Source: JAJDTT01 sp022827025 (lineage in GTDB: Bacteria > Acidobacteriota > UBA6911 > RPQK01 > JAJDTT01). Taken from it: 64,000 nucleotides of DNA. A program made the translations under genes and the position numbers. A model generated the notes under the pieces. The model was not told the DNA's origin and searched no databases. It saw only the letters and a program-made list of their open reading frames with translations. Below are positions 24,547 through 32,212 of the stretch, one piece after another; position 1 is the first letter of the stretch; the number at the start of each line of letters is the position of its first letter. The stretch spans positions 2,418,001-2,482,000 of the forward strand of contig OZ241897.1 in NCBI GenBank assembly GCA_965203535.1. Direction: 5' to 3'.

Positions 24547-25749
24547 ATGAGACGAGGTCTTTCCATCGCTTGTTCAATGTCGATCTTGACGGTTTCGTTG
24601 GCCCTGCCGGCCGAACGGCACAAGGTCGTGGCTCCTCCGGGGACGGGGATGGGGCTGCCTTTCAGTCCGGCCGTCGAGGCGGACGGATTTCTCTATCTGT
24701 CCGGCGCCTTGGGCAACACGCCGGGGACCCGGGAGGTCAAAGGGGATATCCGGGTTCAGACTCGCCAGACCCTGGAGAATCTGCGAACCGTCCTGAAGGC
24801 GGCGGGCATGGGCTTCGCCGACGTGGTGAGCGCCAACGTCTTCCTCTCGGACACCCGCCTCTTCCGGCCGTTCAACGAAGTCTACCGGGAGTATTTTCCG
24901 GAGGACCCGCCGGCGCGGGCCACGGTGGAAGGGGCCATCGTCTTTCCCAAGGCGGTGGTGGAGATCGCCCTGGTGGCCGCACGGCCCGAACGGGCGAAGA
25001 CCATCGTCACGCCGAGCGGATGGAAGCGTCCCGGCTCCCCGTCCAGTTGGGGAGTGCTGGCCGGGGACACGCTGTTCGTCTCGGGCATCATCAGCAGCGA
25101 TCCTGTCACCGGGGGGGCTAAGCCCGGCGATACCGCAGCCCAGACCCGCACGGTGCTGGAGAATGTCGGGGCCATCCTCCGGGAGGCGGGCATGGACTAC
25201 GGGGACGTGGTCTCCTCCAAAGTCTTCCTGGCCGATTCCCGCGATTTTGCCGAAATGAACCGCGCATACCGTTCCTTTTTCCCCAACGATCCTCCGGCCC
25301 GGGCCACCAGCCAGACCCGGCTCATGCATCAGGACTGGAAGGTGGAGATCCAGTGCGTCGCCGTGCGGGGAGGCTCCCGGCAGGTGGTGGCGCCAGCGGG
25401 AGAACCCCTTCCGGCCAGTCCCTACTCGCCGGGAATCCGAGCCGGGGGCCGGCTCTACCTGGCGGGCATGGTGGGCCGGGGAAAGAGCGGGTGGGCCGGC
25501 GGAATCGAGGCCCAGACCCGGCAGACCCTGGAGAATCTGCGCGCGGTCCTGACCCGGGCGGGACTGGACTTCGGCCACGTGGTGGAAGCCAACGTCTATC
25601 TGTCCGACATCCGCTACTACGGCCAGATGAACCAGGTCTACAAGACGGTCTTCCCCGGTGCGCCTCCGGCCCGGGCCACATTCGGCTCGGTTCTCATGTC
25701 TCCCGACGCCCTGGTGGAGATCATGATGACGGCCCACGAGGCTCCGTAA
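24547..25749 (+). CDS. Secreted protein with three tandem RidA (YjgF/UK114) domains
   Basis: 400 residues. An N-terminal signal peptide (residues 1-22, SMSILTVSLALPAE) is followed by three complete RidA-like domains at about 25-147, 150-273 and 278-398. Each keeps the motif PPARAT with the substrate-carboxylate-binding Arg (R124, R252, R376) and a VEI Glu (E139, E267, E391). RidA proteins are normally single-domain cytoplasmic homotrimers that hydrolyse reactive enamine/imine intermediates. Here the trimer seems to be built into one chain and exported. The upstream promoter region is occupied by the TIR element at 24377-24526. The orotate phosphoribosyltransferase gene follows after 52 bases. 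Confidence 0.85.
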   Translation: MRRGLSIACSMSILTVSLALPAERHKVVAPPGTGMGLPFSPAVEADGFLYLSGALGNTPGTREVKGDIRVQTRQTLENLRTVLKAAGMGFADVVSANVFLSDTRLFRPFNEVYREYFPEDPPARATVEGAIVFPKAVVEIALVAARPERAKTIVTPSGWKRPGSPSSWGVLAGDTLFVSGIISSDPVTGGAKPGDTAAQTRTVLENVGAILREAGMDYGDVVSSKVFLADSRDFAEMNRAYRSFFPNDPPARATSQTRLMHQDWKVEIQCVAVRGGSRQVVAPAGEPLPASPYSPGIRAGGRLYLAGMVGRGKSGWAGGIEAQTRQTLENLRAVLTRAGLDFGHVVEANVYLSDIRYYGQMNQVYKTVFPGAPPARATFGSVLMSPDALVEIMMTAHEAP

Positions 25750-25801
25750 CGAACTTCGGGGGAGGACTTCGGAGCGGGATTCACATTTCGCGAGGTGGCA
25801 G

Positions 25802-26419
25802 GTGAAAGCGACGATCCTTCCCTTTCCCGGCAAGCAGGAACTGCTGGAGGGTCTGGTCGACGCCGGGGCCATCCTGGTGGGAGCGGAAGTCCGGCGCCGT
25901 TACGGCCTGCGGACTCCCGTCTTCATCGATCTCCGGACCGCCGTCTACACCGATCTGGCGCTGTTCTCGCTGCTGGGCGCCAGTTTCGCGCGGATTCTGG
26001 AGAGATGGTCGACCCCGGGGACGCCCCAACAGGTGATCGGAGTCCCGGACACCGGCATCCCAATGGCCGCGGCGACATCCCTGGCCAGCTTCCGGAAAGG
26101 GCGGGAACCCTTCGTCACCCTCTCGGTGTTGCGGAAGGAGGCGCGAGTCTATCCCGGCGAGATCGTCTCCGAATTCGTGGGCAGGCCGGACCCGAGCCGG
26201 GAAGCCAGTTTGATCGACGACGTCGTGGCGTCGGGGGGCAGCCTCCGGCGGGCGGTGACACGTCTGAAGGAATTGGAGATCCCGATCGGCCGCATCGTGG
26301 TCTGCGTCGACCGGGAACAGGGGGGCGTCGACGCTCTGGCCGACCTGGGGATTCCCATCTACGCGCTGTTCAACCTGGCGGAGATCGGGGACTTTTGTAA
26401 GGAGCGGAAATTGATTTGA
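25802..26419 (+). CDS. pyrE: Orotate phosphoribosyltransferase
   Basis: 205 residues. Type I phosphoribosyltransferase fold, with the PRPP-binding 13-mer ASLIDDVVASGGS near residue 140 and the early loop GVPDTGIPMA. The sheet residues (VFIDLRTAVYTD) match the orotate-binding hood region of PyrE. It converts orotate and PRPP to OMP in pyrimidine synthesis. GTG start at 25802 with GAGG upstream. Other pyr genes are not in the window. A possible alternative is an OPRT-domain protein in nucleobase salvage, but length and motif pattern favour PyrE. Confidence 0.8.
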   Translation: MKATILPFPGKQELLEGLVDAGAILVGAEVRRRYGLRTPVFIDLRTAVYTDLALFSLLGASFARILERWSTPGTPQQVIGVPDTGIPMAAATSLASFRKGREPFVTLSVLRKEARVYPGEIVSEFVGRPDPSREASLIDDVVASGGSLRRAVTRLKELEIPIGRIVVCVDREQGGVDALADLGIPIYALFNLAEIGDFCKERKLI

Positions 26420-26470
26420 AGAATTTTTGTGCGACCGGCGGCTCAGGAGCCAGTTGTTGAGGTTTTAACA

Positions 26471-26499
26471 GGGGGACAGGAAAGTCCCCCCTCCTGGCG
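26471..26499. repeat. Palindromic hairpin repeat, identical to 15961-15989
   Basis: GGGGGAC and GTCCCCC pair around AGGAAA, followed by TCCTGGCG. It lies three bases from the stop codon of the minus-strand gene at 26503-26655 and about 50 bases after pyrE, so it could terminate either one. Confidence 0.8.
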
Positions 26500-26502
26500 A
26501 GA

Positions 26503-26655
26503 CTATTTCTTGTCTTGGGTCTGTCTATTACCGGAGCCGGTCGACGAGTTCTGCTTTTTTATCAGTCGCAGGTAGACTCCCGTGCAATACCCGCCGACGC
26601 AGCATGCCAAGAACACACCAAACCAAGCAATTCCAATCAAGATGTCATTGATCAT
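26503..26655 (-). CDS. 50-residue single-TM membrane protein
   Basis: Begins MINDILIGIAWFGVFLACCV with one membrane helix of about 22 residues containing three Cys, then a basic/polar tail (LRLIKKQNSSTGSG). Its ATG overlaps the TGA of the upstream gene at 26652-26843 as ATGA, and GGGAG lies upstream inside that gene, so the two are translationally coupled. No homologous family recognised. Intact, but too short for most automatic gene calls. Confidence 0.6.
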   Translation of the reverse strand: MINDILIGIAWFGVFLACCVGGYCTGVYLRLIKKQNSSTGSGNRQTQDKK

Positions 26656-26843
26656 CTCTTCTCTCCCGGACGGGTCAACAAAATCCAGACGATGAAACCC
26701 AACAATACCACGAACGAGCTGAGGACACTCTTGGCCTCCTCGTTCTGACCCGTGAACAGAAAGTAGGCCAGCGTCACCAGGACCAACAGGAAAATTCCCG
26801 TGATCACGAAAAGAATGACGAAAAAAATTGAGTGTTTGTCCAT
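26652..26843 (-). CDS. 63-residue two-TM membrane protein
   Basis: MDKHSIFFVILFVITGIFLL starts a first helix that runs on to YFLF; a short polar turn (TGQNEEAKS) leads into a second helix (LSSFVVLLGFIVWILL) and a basic end (TRPGEKR). A GTG one codon upstream could also start it. It is the first gene of a two-gene unit with the 50-residue protein, which starts inside its last codons. Two tiny coupled membrane proteins may form a complex; no function is suggested by the neighbours. Confidence 0.6.
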   Translation of the reverse strand: MDKHSIFFVILFVITGIFLLVLVTLAYFLFTGQNEEAKSVLSSFVVLLGFIVWILLTRPGEKR

Positions 26844-26919
26844 CACCCGATCAGTCCATGGTTCAGCCCACTTGCCGGCTCGTGACGGGAACAGCCGCGC
26901 TCTACCGAATACAACGAAC

Positions 26920-27546
26920 TCATTCCGAAATCCGTTGAAGGCGCTCCCAGTCGGCGGGGGTGTTGACGTTGAGGAAACCCTCGTCCGGCAGGTTCCATTC
27001 GGCTGCCGAGAGGACGTGAACCCGCAGGTTCTCCGCTTTCAACACCGAGTCGACCCGGCGGGCGCCGGCATCCAGGAGTCTTCGGATCGGGTCCACGGCG
27101 GTGCGGGAATAGTAGGCGCACAGGGGATGGAGTCCGCCCTTGGCGTCGCGGGGAACCACCACGTCGAACTCGCGGCCGGCCTGGGCCAGGACCCGGTAGA
27201 GCCGGGGTGGGACCAAGGGCGTGTCGCAGGGTATGAAGTAGTTGTCCCGGGAACGGGAGGCGGCCAGTGCGGTGAACACCGCCGCCAGGGGACCCGCCCC
27301 GGAGACCCGGTCCACCAACACGGGCAGGCCCAAGTTCCGGAACCGCTCCCGGGAGTCGGCCACGACGGCGACGGGCAGGCCCAACGACTCCAGACAACGC
27401 CGGGCGACCTCGATGAGGGGGGATCCGCCGTAGCGCAGGAATGCCTTGTCGCGTCCCAGCCGTCCGCTCTTTCCCCCGGCCAGGATGAATCCCTCGCCGT
27501 CCAGGGGAACCTCAGGCAGGTTCGGACCGGCGGTCGCGGCGCTCAT
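26920..27546 (-). CDS. mobA: Molybdenum cofactor guanylyltransferase
   Basis: 208 residues from the ATG at 27544-27546; an ATG at 27562-27564 is equally possible because neither has a good ribosome-binding site. GT-A nucleotidyltransferase fold with the GTP-binding signature FILAGGKSGRLGRDKAFL, then FIPCDTPLVPP (metal-binding Asp) and FLNVNTPADW near the C-terminus, which is typical of MobA. It adds GMP to molybdopterin. No other molybdenum gene is nearby, so the molybdoenzyme it serves lies elsewhere. Confidence 0.8.
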   Translation of the reverse strand: MSAATAGPNLPEVPLDGEGFILAGGKSGRLGRDKAFLRYGGSPLIEVARRCLESLGLPVAVVADSRERFRNLGLPVLVDRVSGAGPLAAVFTALAASRSRDNYFIPCDTPLVPPRLYRVLAQAGREFDVVVPRDAKGGLHPLCAYYSRTAVDPIRRLLDAGARRVDSVLKAENLRVHVLSAAEWNLPDEGFLNVNTPADWERLQRISE

Positions 27547-27647
27547 CCTCGAGTCGCCGGACATTTCACGAAATGTCGACCTGTCATCGCTACTCCCGGC
27601 GCAGCGCGGAACTATCACCACCGGCTGTTAGGATATTGCACTGATCC

Positions 27648-28904
27648 ATGCGCCGATACTCCCGCTGCCGTACCGTTTTCCTGTTCCTCGCCCTGACCGG
27701 CTTGCCACTGAACACCGCTTCCGGCGAGCTCCTTTTGAGGCCGGTCGATCCCCGGGAAGTGGGAGTCTCCCCGCAACGGCTCGAGAAGCTGGATGCGATC
27801 ACACTGGAGCACATCGAAAGGAAGCAGTTTCCGGGCGCCGTCATTCTCGTGGCCCGAAAAGGGGGCATCGTCTACCGGAAGGCCTTCGGCGACCGGACCG
27901 TCTCCCCCGGCCGCTCCCCCATGGAAGTGGACACCATCTTCGACATGGCCTCCCTGACCAAGATCATGCCCACGGCCGTCGCCATCATGATCCTGGTGGA
28001 GGAGGGACGCCTCGCGCTTTCCGACCCGGTCTCCAAGCATCTGAACCGATTTTCCCAGTACGGCAAGCACCGGGTCACCGTGCGGCAGCTCCTGACCCAC
28101 TACTCGGGACTGCGGCCCAGCCTGAGCCTGAAGGCCAAGTGGAGGGGCTACGAGACGGCCGTCGCCCGGGCCTGCCGGGAGCAATTGGCGGCCCGGCCCG
28201 GAGCGCGCTTCCGATACAGCGACATCAACTACGTGGTGCTCGGCGAACTGGTGCGGCTCATCACGGGAGACCACCTGGACGCGTTCTCCCGGAAGCGGGT
28301 CTTCGAGCCGCTGGGCATGAAGGACACCTCCTTCAATCCAAGGGAGCGGATGAAGCCCAGGATCGCCCCCACGGAACCGCACGGAGGAACCATGCTTCAC
28401 GGGAGGGTTCATGACCCCACCGCGGCGCGAATGGGAGGATGCGCCGGACACGCCGGGGTCTTTTCCACCGCCGACGACGTGGCCCGGTACGGGCAGATGA
28501 TCCTCAACGGCGGCGTCTACGACGGCAGGCGGATCCTCTCGCCGCTCGCGGTCCTGCAAATGACCACGCCCCAGTCTCCGACCGGAAAGCCGGTGCTTCG
28601 GGGCCTTGGATTCGACATCCACAGCCGATACCACGCCCCGCGCGGAGACCTCTTCCCCGTGGGGTCCTTCGGCCACAGCGGCTTCACCGGGACCTCCCTC
28701 TGGATCGACCCCTACACGGAGACTCTTGTGGTGATCCTGACCAGCCGGCTCCATCCCGGGGGCCGCGGCGACGCGGTGCCTTTCCGCAAGCGGGTGGCTT
28801 CTGCGGTGGCCGCTTCGATCGTCGACCGGGTCCCGGTTCGAGAGATCCGATCAACCCTCTGGAGCGGGCCCACCACCTCGGAACCGGTCAAGCGAACTCG
28901 TTGA
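27648..28904 (+). CDS. Serine hydrolase of the beta-lactamase class C/EstB family
   Basis: 418 residues. A signal peptide (about residues 1-26, ending ASG) predicts export. The catalytic SxxK is SLTK (S102, K105), the Tyr motif is YSD (Y190), and the third motif appears as GHSG in FGHSGFTG near residue 345. These are the features of the penicillin-binding/esterase family 8 group; the role may be an esterase, DD-peptidase or amidase. The 3' end overlaps the convergent ThDP gene by 17 bases. A true beta-lactamase function is less likely than cell-wall or ester hydrolysis, but sequence alone cannot decide. Confidence 0.8.
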   Translation: MRRYSRCRTVFLFLALTGLPLNTASGELLLRPVDPREVGVSPQRLEKLDAITLEHIERKQFPGAVILVARKGGIVYRKAFGDRTVSPGRSPMEVDTIFDMASLTKIMPTAVAIMILVEEGRLALSDPVSKHLNRFSQYGKHRVTVRQLLTHYSGLRPSLSLKAKWRGYETAVARACREQLAARPGARFRYSDINYVVLGELVRLITGDHLDAFSRKRVFEPLGMKDTSFNPRERMKPRIAPTEPHGGTMLHGRVHDPTAARMGGCAGHAGVFSTADDVARYGQMILNGGVYDGRRILSPLAVLQMTTPQSPTGKPVLRGLGFDIHSRYHAPRGDLFPVGSFGHSGFTGTSLWIDPYTETLVVILTSRLHPGGRGDAVPFRKRVASAVAASIVDRVPVREIRSTLWSGPTTSEPVKRTR

Positions 28905-30525
28905 AACCGCGGGGGATCCGCACGTCGATCAAGGTGGTCCGGTCGGCTTCGACGGCTTCCTCCAGAACCGGCAACAGTTCCGAAAGAGAATCGACCCGGG
29001 CCCCGGCGATGCCGTACCCTTCGGCCAGCTTCACGAAATCGGGGTTGGTCAGATCGGACCCCAGGTACCGGCCTCCGAAACTGTTTTTCTGCATCCACTT
29101 CAGGACGCCCCAGGCCTCGTCGTTGAAAAGGACGACCGTCACGTTCAAACCGTATTGAACGGAGGTGGCCAACTCGGACATGCAGTACTGGAAGCCGCCG
29201 TCCCCCGAAAAACAGACCACGGGGGTTTCAGGAATGGCCGCCTTAGCGCCCAGCGCCGCCGGGAAGGAGAAACCGATTCCGACCCAGCCGTAAGGGTTGA
29301 GGAAAGTCCTGGGCGTATAGACCTGAAAGGCGCGGCTGGCGCGGCTGGCGGGGACGGTCGTGTCCCATGTGGTGATGGTCTCCCGGGGCAGCACGCTGCG
29401 GATGCCCTCCATCGCCTTCGTCGCCAGCGGCCATTGACGTTGGAGCTCCGCGCGGATCAGCCGCTTGAGATTCCGGATCTCGTCTCGATACCCCCGGCTC
29501 GTCGAGAGGTCCAGACCTTGGACCCGCTCCAGGATCTGACTTGCCACCACGCCCCCGTCGGCCAGGATACCCCGGCTGACAGGGTAGTTCCGCCCCAGGT
29601 AATCCGGGTCCGCGACCACCTGAATCACCTGTTCCGGGAGCCGGACTCCGAGCTGCACCGTGCTGCGATGGATGAACCCGGCGCCCAGAGCCAGCACCAG
29701 ATCGCATTCGGGAATGAAATCGTGGACCGGATTGTCGGCCCAGATCCGTTGACCCAGGCAGGTGCCCAGGGAGAGAGGATGGTCCTCGGGGAAGGCGTCC
29801 TTGGCGCCGTCTCCGGTGACCACGGGGACTCCCAGAGTCTCGGCCAGACGGATCAAGGTCCCATGGTCCCTGCTGTAGGCCAGTTCCTCACCGGCCCAGA
29901 TCAGGGGCCTCTCGGCTCGGCGCAGGGCGGACACGATCTGCTCCAGGTCCTCCTCGCCCGCTCCGGTCGGCTCCGGATCGGGCGGCCGCCGTCCGCCCGG
30001 ACCGCAGGGAGATCCCAGGAGGTCGTGGGGAAACTGGAGGACGGCGGGACGCCGCCGGCCGGTGGACAACGCCGTGAACGCTTCGTCCACGGCCGGCGCC
30101 AGGTCCGCCGGGTCCTCCACCCGGCGGGCATGTCCGGTCACCGACCGGAGCATCCGAAACTGTTTCTTGGGTTCGTGGATCAGGCCCAGGCCCTGCTCCC
30201 GCTCGCCTCTCGCCACGGTGGTGGTCAGATGCAGCAGGGGAGAGCTGGAATGGTAGGCCTCGCCCACCGCGTGCATGGAGTTGGCCGCACCGGGTCCGGT
30301 GCTGCTGACCAGGACGCCGGGACGGGCGCTGGAACGAGCGTAGCCGTCGGCCATGAATCCGCAACCCAGTTCCGACCGTCCACCGATATGGCGCACCCGG
30401 TCCTGGTAGCGGTAGAGGGCGTCGAAGATATCCAGGTTGTGGATGGAGATGATGCCGAAAAGGAGGTCGACGCCGTGGAGCGACAAACGCTCCACCAGTG
30501 CCTCACCGCCGGTCCTGTTGGCCAT
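28888..30525 (-). CDS. Thiamine-diphosphate-dependent enzyme, acetolactate-synthase-like
   Basis: 545 residues from the ATG at 30523-30525. All three superfamily domains are present: PYR with activating Glu E52 (GGRSELGCGFMADGYAR), a central Rossmann-like domain (LIWAGEELAY, VVTGDGAKDAFPEDHPLSLG) and PP with the metal-ThDP motif GDGGFQYCMSELATS. Acetolactate synthase is suggested by ilvC 141 bases upstream in the same direction. However, no regulatory ilvN subunit gene is present, and the active-site residues differ enough that a decarboxylase of another 2-oxo acid is possible. It overlaps the convergent serine hydrolase gene at the 3' end. Confidence 0.75.
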   Translation of the reverse strand: MANRTGGEALVERLSLHGVDLLFGIISIHNLDIFDALYRYQDRVRHIGGRSELGCGFMADGYARSSARPGVLVSSTGPGAANSMHAVGEAYHSSSPLLHLTTTVARGEREQGLGLIHEPKKQFRMLRSVTGHARRVEDPADLAPAVDEAFTALSTGRRRPAVLQFPHDLLGSPCGPGGRRPPDPEPTGAGEEDLEQIVSALRRAERPLIWAGEELAYSRDHGTLIRLAETLGVPVVTGDGAKDAFPEDHPLSLGTCLGQRIWADNPVHDFIPECDLVLALGAGFIHRSTVQLGVRLPEQVIQVVADPDYLGRNYPVSRGILADGGVVASQILERVQGLDLSTSRGYRDEIRNLKRLIRAELQRQWPLATKAMEGIRSVLPRETITTWDTTVPASRASRAFQVYTPRTFLNPYGWVGIGFSFPAALGAKAAIPETPVVCFSGDGGFQYCMSELATSVQYGLNVTVVLFNDEAWGVLKWMQKNSFGGRYLGSDLTNPDFVKLAEGYGIAGARVDSLSELLPVLEEAVEADRTTLIDVRIPRGFNEFA

Positions 30526-30666
30526 TTCAGATGTCCGGGGATACGAAGAGGGCGGCCAAAAGGGACGCCCCTGCGCCATGTTTTTCACCGGGGACGAGCG
30601 ATGCCGCCGCAGGAGTTTCGCCATGCGCCCGGCGACCGGTCCCGCGATTGAGGTTGGATCCGTTGT

Positions 30667-31725
30667 TCAGTCGCCGGACTGGCGTTCCGGGCGAAGCTCG
30701 CGGACCACTTTGCCGATCTGCCACATTTCCGACTCCTCGACCTCTTTCAGCTCCCGGGTGAGAGCTTCGCGGTAGTCGGCGGCCCGGTTGGCAGCCAGGA
30801 CCCGGCGGGTCTCCTCCCCGCGCGCCACCTTGTCATAGAGCTCTTCGAAGATCGGGACGTTGGCGTCCCGGAAGCGCTTGAACCAGTCCAGGGCGCCGCG
30901 TTGGGCGGTGGTGGAGCAGTTGGCGTACATCCAATCCATTCCGTTCTCGGCGATGAGAGGGTAGAGGCTTTGGGTGGCCTCTTCCACGGTCTCGTTGAAA
31001 GCCTCCTGGGGACTGTGGCCCCGGGCCCGAAGCACCTCGTACTGGGCCAGCCAGAGTCCGTAGATGGCTCCCATCAGGACCCCCCGCTCACCGGTCAGGT
31101 CACTGTAGACCTCCTTTTTGAAGTCGGTCTCGAAAAGAAACCCGGACCCGATGGCGATTCCCAGGGCCAGGCAGCGCTCCCGGGCGCGGCCCGTATAGTC
31201 CTGATCCACCGCGTAGCTGGAATTGATCCCCCGGCCCTCGAGGAAGAGCCGCCTCACGGTCGTCCCGGAGCCCTTGGGCGCCACCAGGATCACGTCGATG
31301 TCGGGCGGCGGAACCACTCCGGTCTGGTCGCTGTAGGTGAGGGCGAAGCCGTGGGAAAAGCAGATGGCGTCGCCCGGCTTGAAGTGGGGCTTGATGTTGG
31401 GCCACTGCGCCCCCTGGCCGGCGTCGCTCAACAGGTACATGACCAGCGTGGACCGCTCCACGACCTCCGTGATGTCCTCGATCAGGTTGACGCCCGGGAC
31501 CCAGCCATCCTCGACCGCCTTCTTCCAGCCGTTTCCGCCGCGGCGCTGCCCGACGACCACGTCGATCCCGTTGTCCCGGCAGTTCAGCGACTGGCCGTGT
31601 CCCTGAGGACCGTATCCAATGACGCCGATGCGCTCGCGACCCAGGATCTCCCGGACCTTGTCCATGGGGTAGTCGCTACGCTCGATCACGTCCTCGACAT
31701 AGTCGCCGATCTGGATTCTTCTCAT
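30667..31725 (-). CDS. ilvC: Ketol-acid reductoisomerase
   Basis: 352 residues, class I (short) enzyme. NADPH-binding motif GYGPQGHGQSLN (from residue 37) with the cofactor loop GQRRGGNGWKKA. The knotted C-domain holds the Mg ligands in ETDFKKEVYSDLTGERG and the NETVEE segment. It converts 2-acetolactate to 2,3-dihydroxyisovalerate in valine/isoleucine synthesis. The start at 31723-31725 (MRRIQIGDYV) has GAGAGGG upstream. The ThDP enzyme gene follows at 30525, consistent with a short branched-chain amino-acid operon. Confidence 0.92.
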   Translation of the reverse strand: MRRIQIGDYVEDVIERSDYPMDKVREILGRERIGVIGYGPQGHGQSLNCRDNGIDVVVGQRRGGNGWKKAVEDGWVPGVNLIEDITEVVERSTLVMYLLSDAGQGAQWPNIKPHFKPGDAICFSHGFALTYSDQTGVVPPPDIDVILVAPKGSGTTVRRLFLEGRGINSSYAVDQDYTGRARERCLALGIAIGSGFLFETDFKKEVYSDLTGERGVLMGAIYGLWLAQYEVLRARGHSPQEAFNETVEEATQSLYPLIAENGMDWMYANCSTTAQRGALDWFKRFRDANVPIFEELYDKVARGEETRRVLAANRAADYREALTRELKEVEESEMWQIGKVVRELRPERQSGD

Positions 31726-31857
31726 AATTCCCTCTCTTTGGAAGATTCGATATCCTTCGCTTGTCCAGCAGGATGACGGAGCGAGTTTATACCAAATCCT
31801 GCGAAGGCGACTCAACAACTCCGGGACGCAGTTCCCGAGGACGGACAAGGAGCATTC

Positions 31858-32208
31858 ATGCAGATCAAACAGGTTTGGGACCTGACCCGGTTTCGCCCCG
31901 AGAAAATGCAGAAGGTGAATCTTTTCCAGACCCCCCGCATGTTCTGCGACATCTACTGCCTCGAACCGGGGCAGGAGCAGAAGATTCACACCCACCGGGG
32001 GAACGACAAGATCTACCACGTGCTGAAGGGGCGCGGCCGCTTCACCGTGGGCGAGGAGACCCACACCCTGGAAGCAGGAGAGACCACCTGGGCCCCGCCG
32101 GGCGAGCCCCACGGCGTCCTCAACCATTCCGGGGAGCCTCTGATCTGCCTGGTCTTCATGGCGCCCCATCCCCGGCCGGACCGATTCGCGCCGGCAGGTG
32201 AAGATTGA
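31858..32208 (+). CDS. Single-domain cupin protein
   Basis: 116 residues. One conserved beta-barrel cupin with motif 1 HTHRGNDKIYHVLKGRGRFTVG, which supplies two His and a Glu/Asp-type position, and motif 2 PPGEPHGVLNHS, which supplies the third His. Binds a metal; acts as a small enzyme or sensor. AAGGAG lies upstream of the ATG. It is followed by pabB with the reading frames nearly touching, so the two are probably co-transcribed, but cupins of this type are too general to assign a step in folate synthesis. Confidence 0.75.
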   Translation: MQIKQVWDLTRFRPEKMQKVNLFQTPRMFCDIYCLEPGQEQKIHTHRGNDKIYHVLKGRGRFTVGEETHTLEAGETTWAPPGEPHGVLNHSGEPLICLVFMAPHPRPDRFAPAGED

Positions 32209-32212
32209 AACC

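Noticed and set aside
27648..28904. Antibiotic-resistance beta-lactamase
   Set aside because: The SxxK/YSD/HSG set is shared with esterases and DD-peptidases, and there is no regulator or mobile context. Only the family was claimed.
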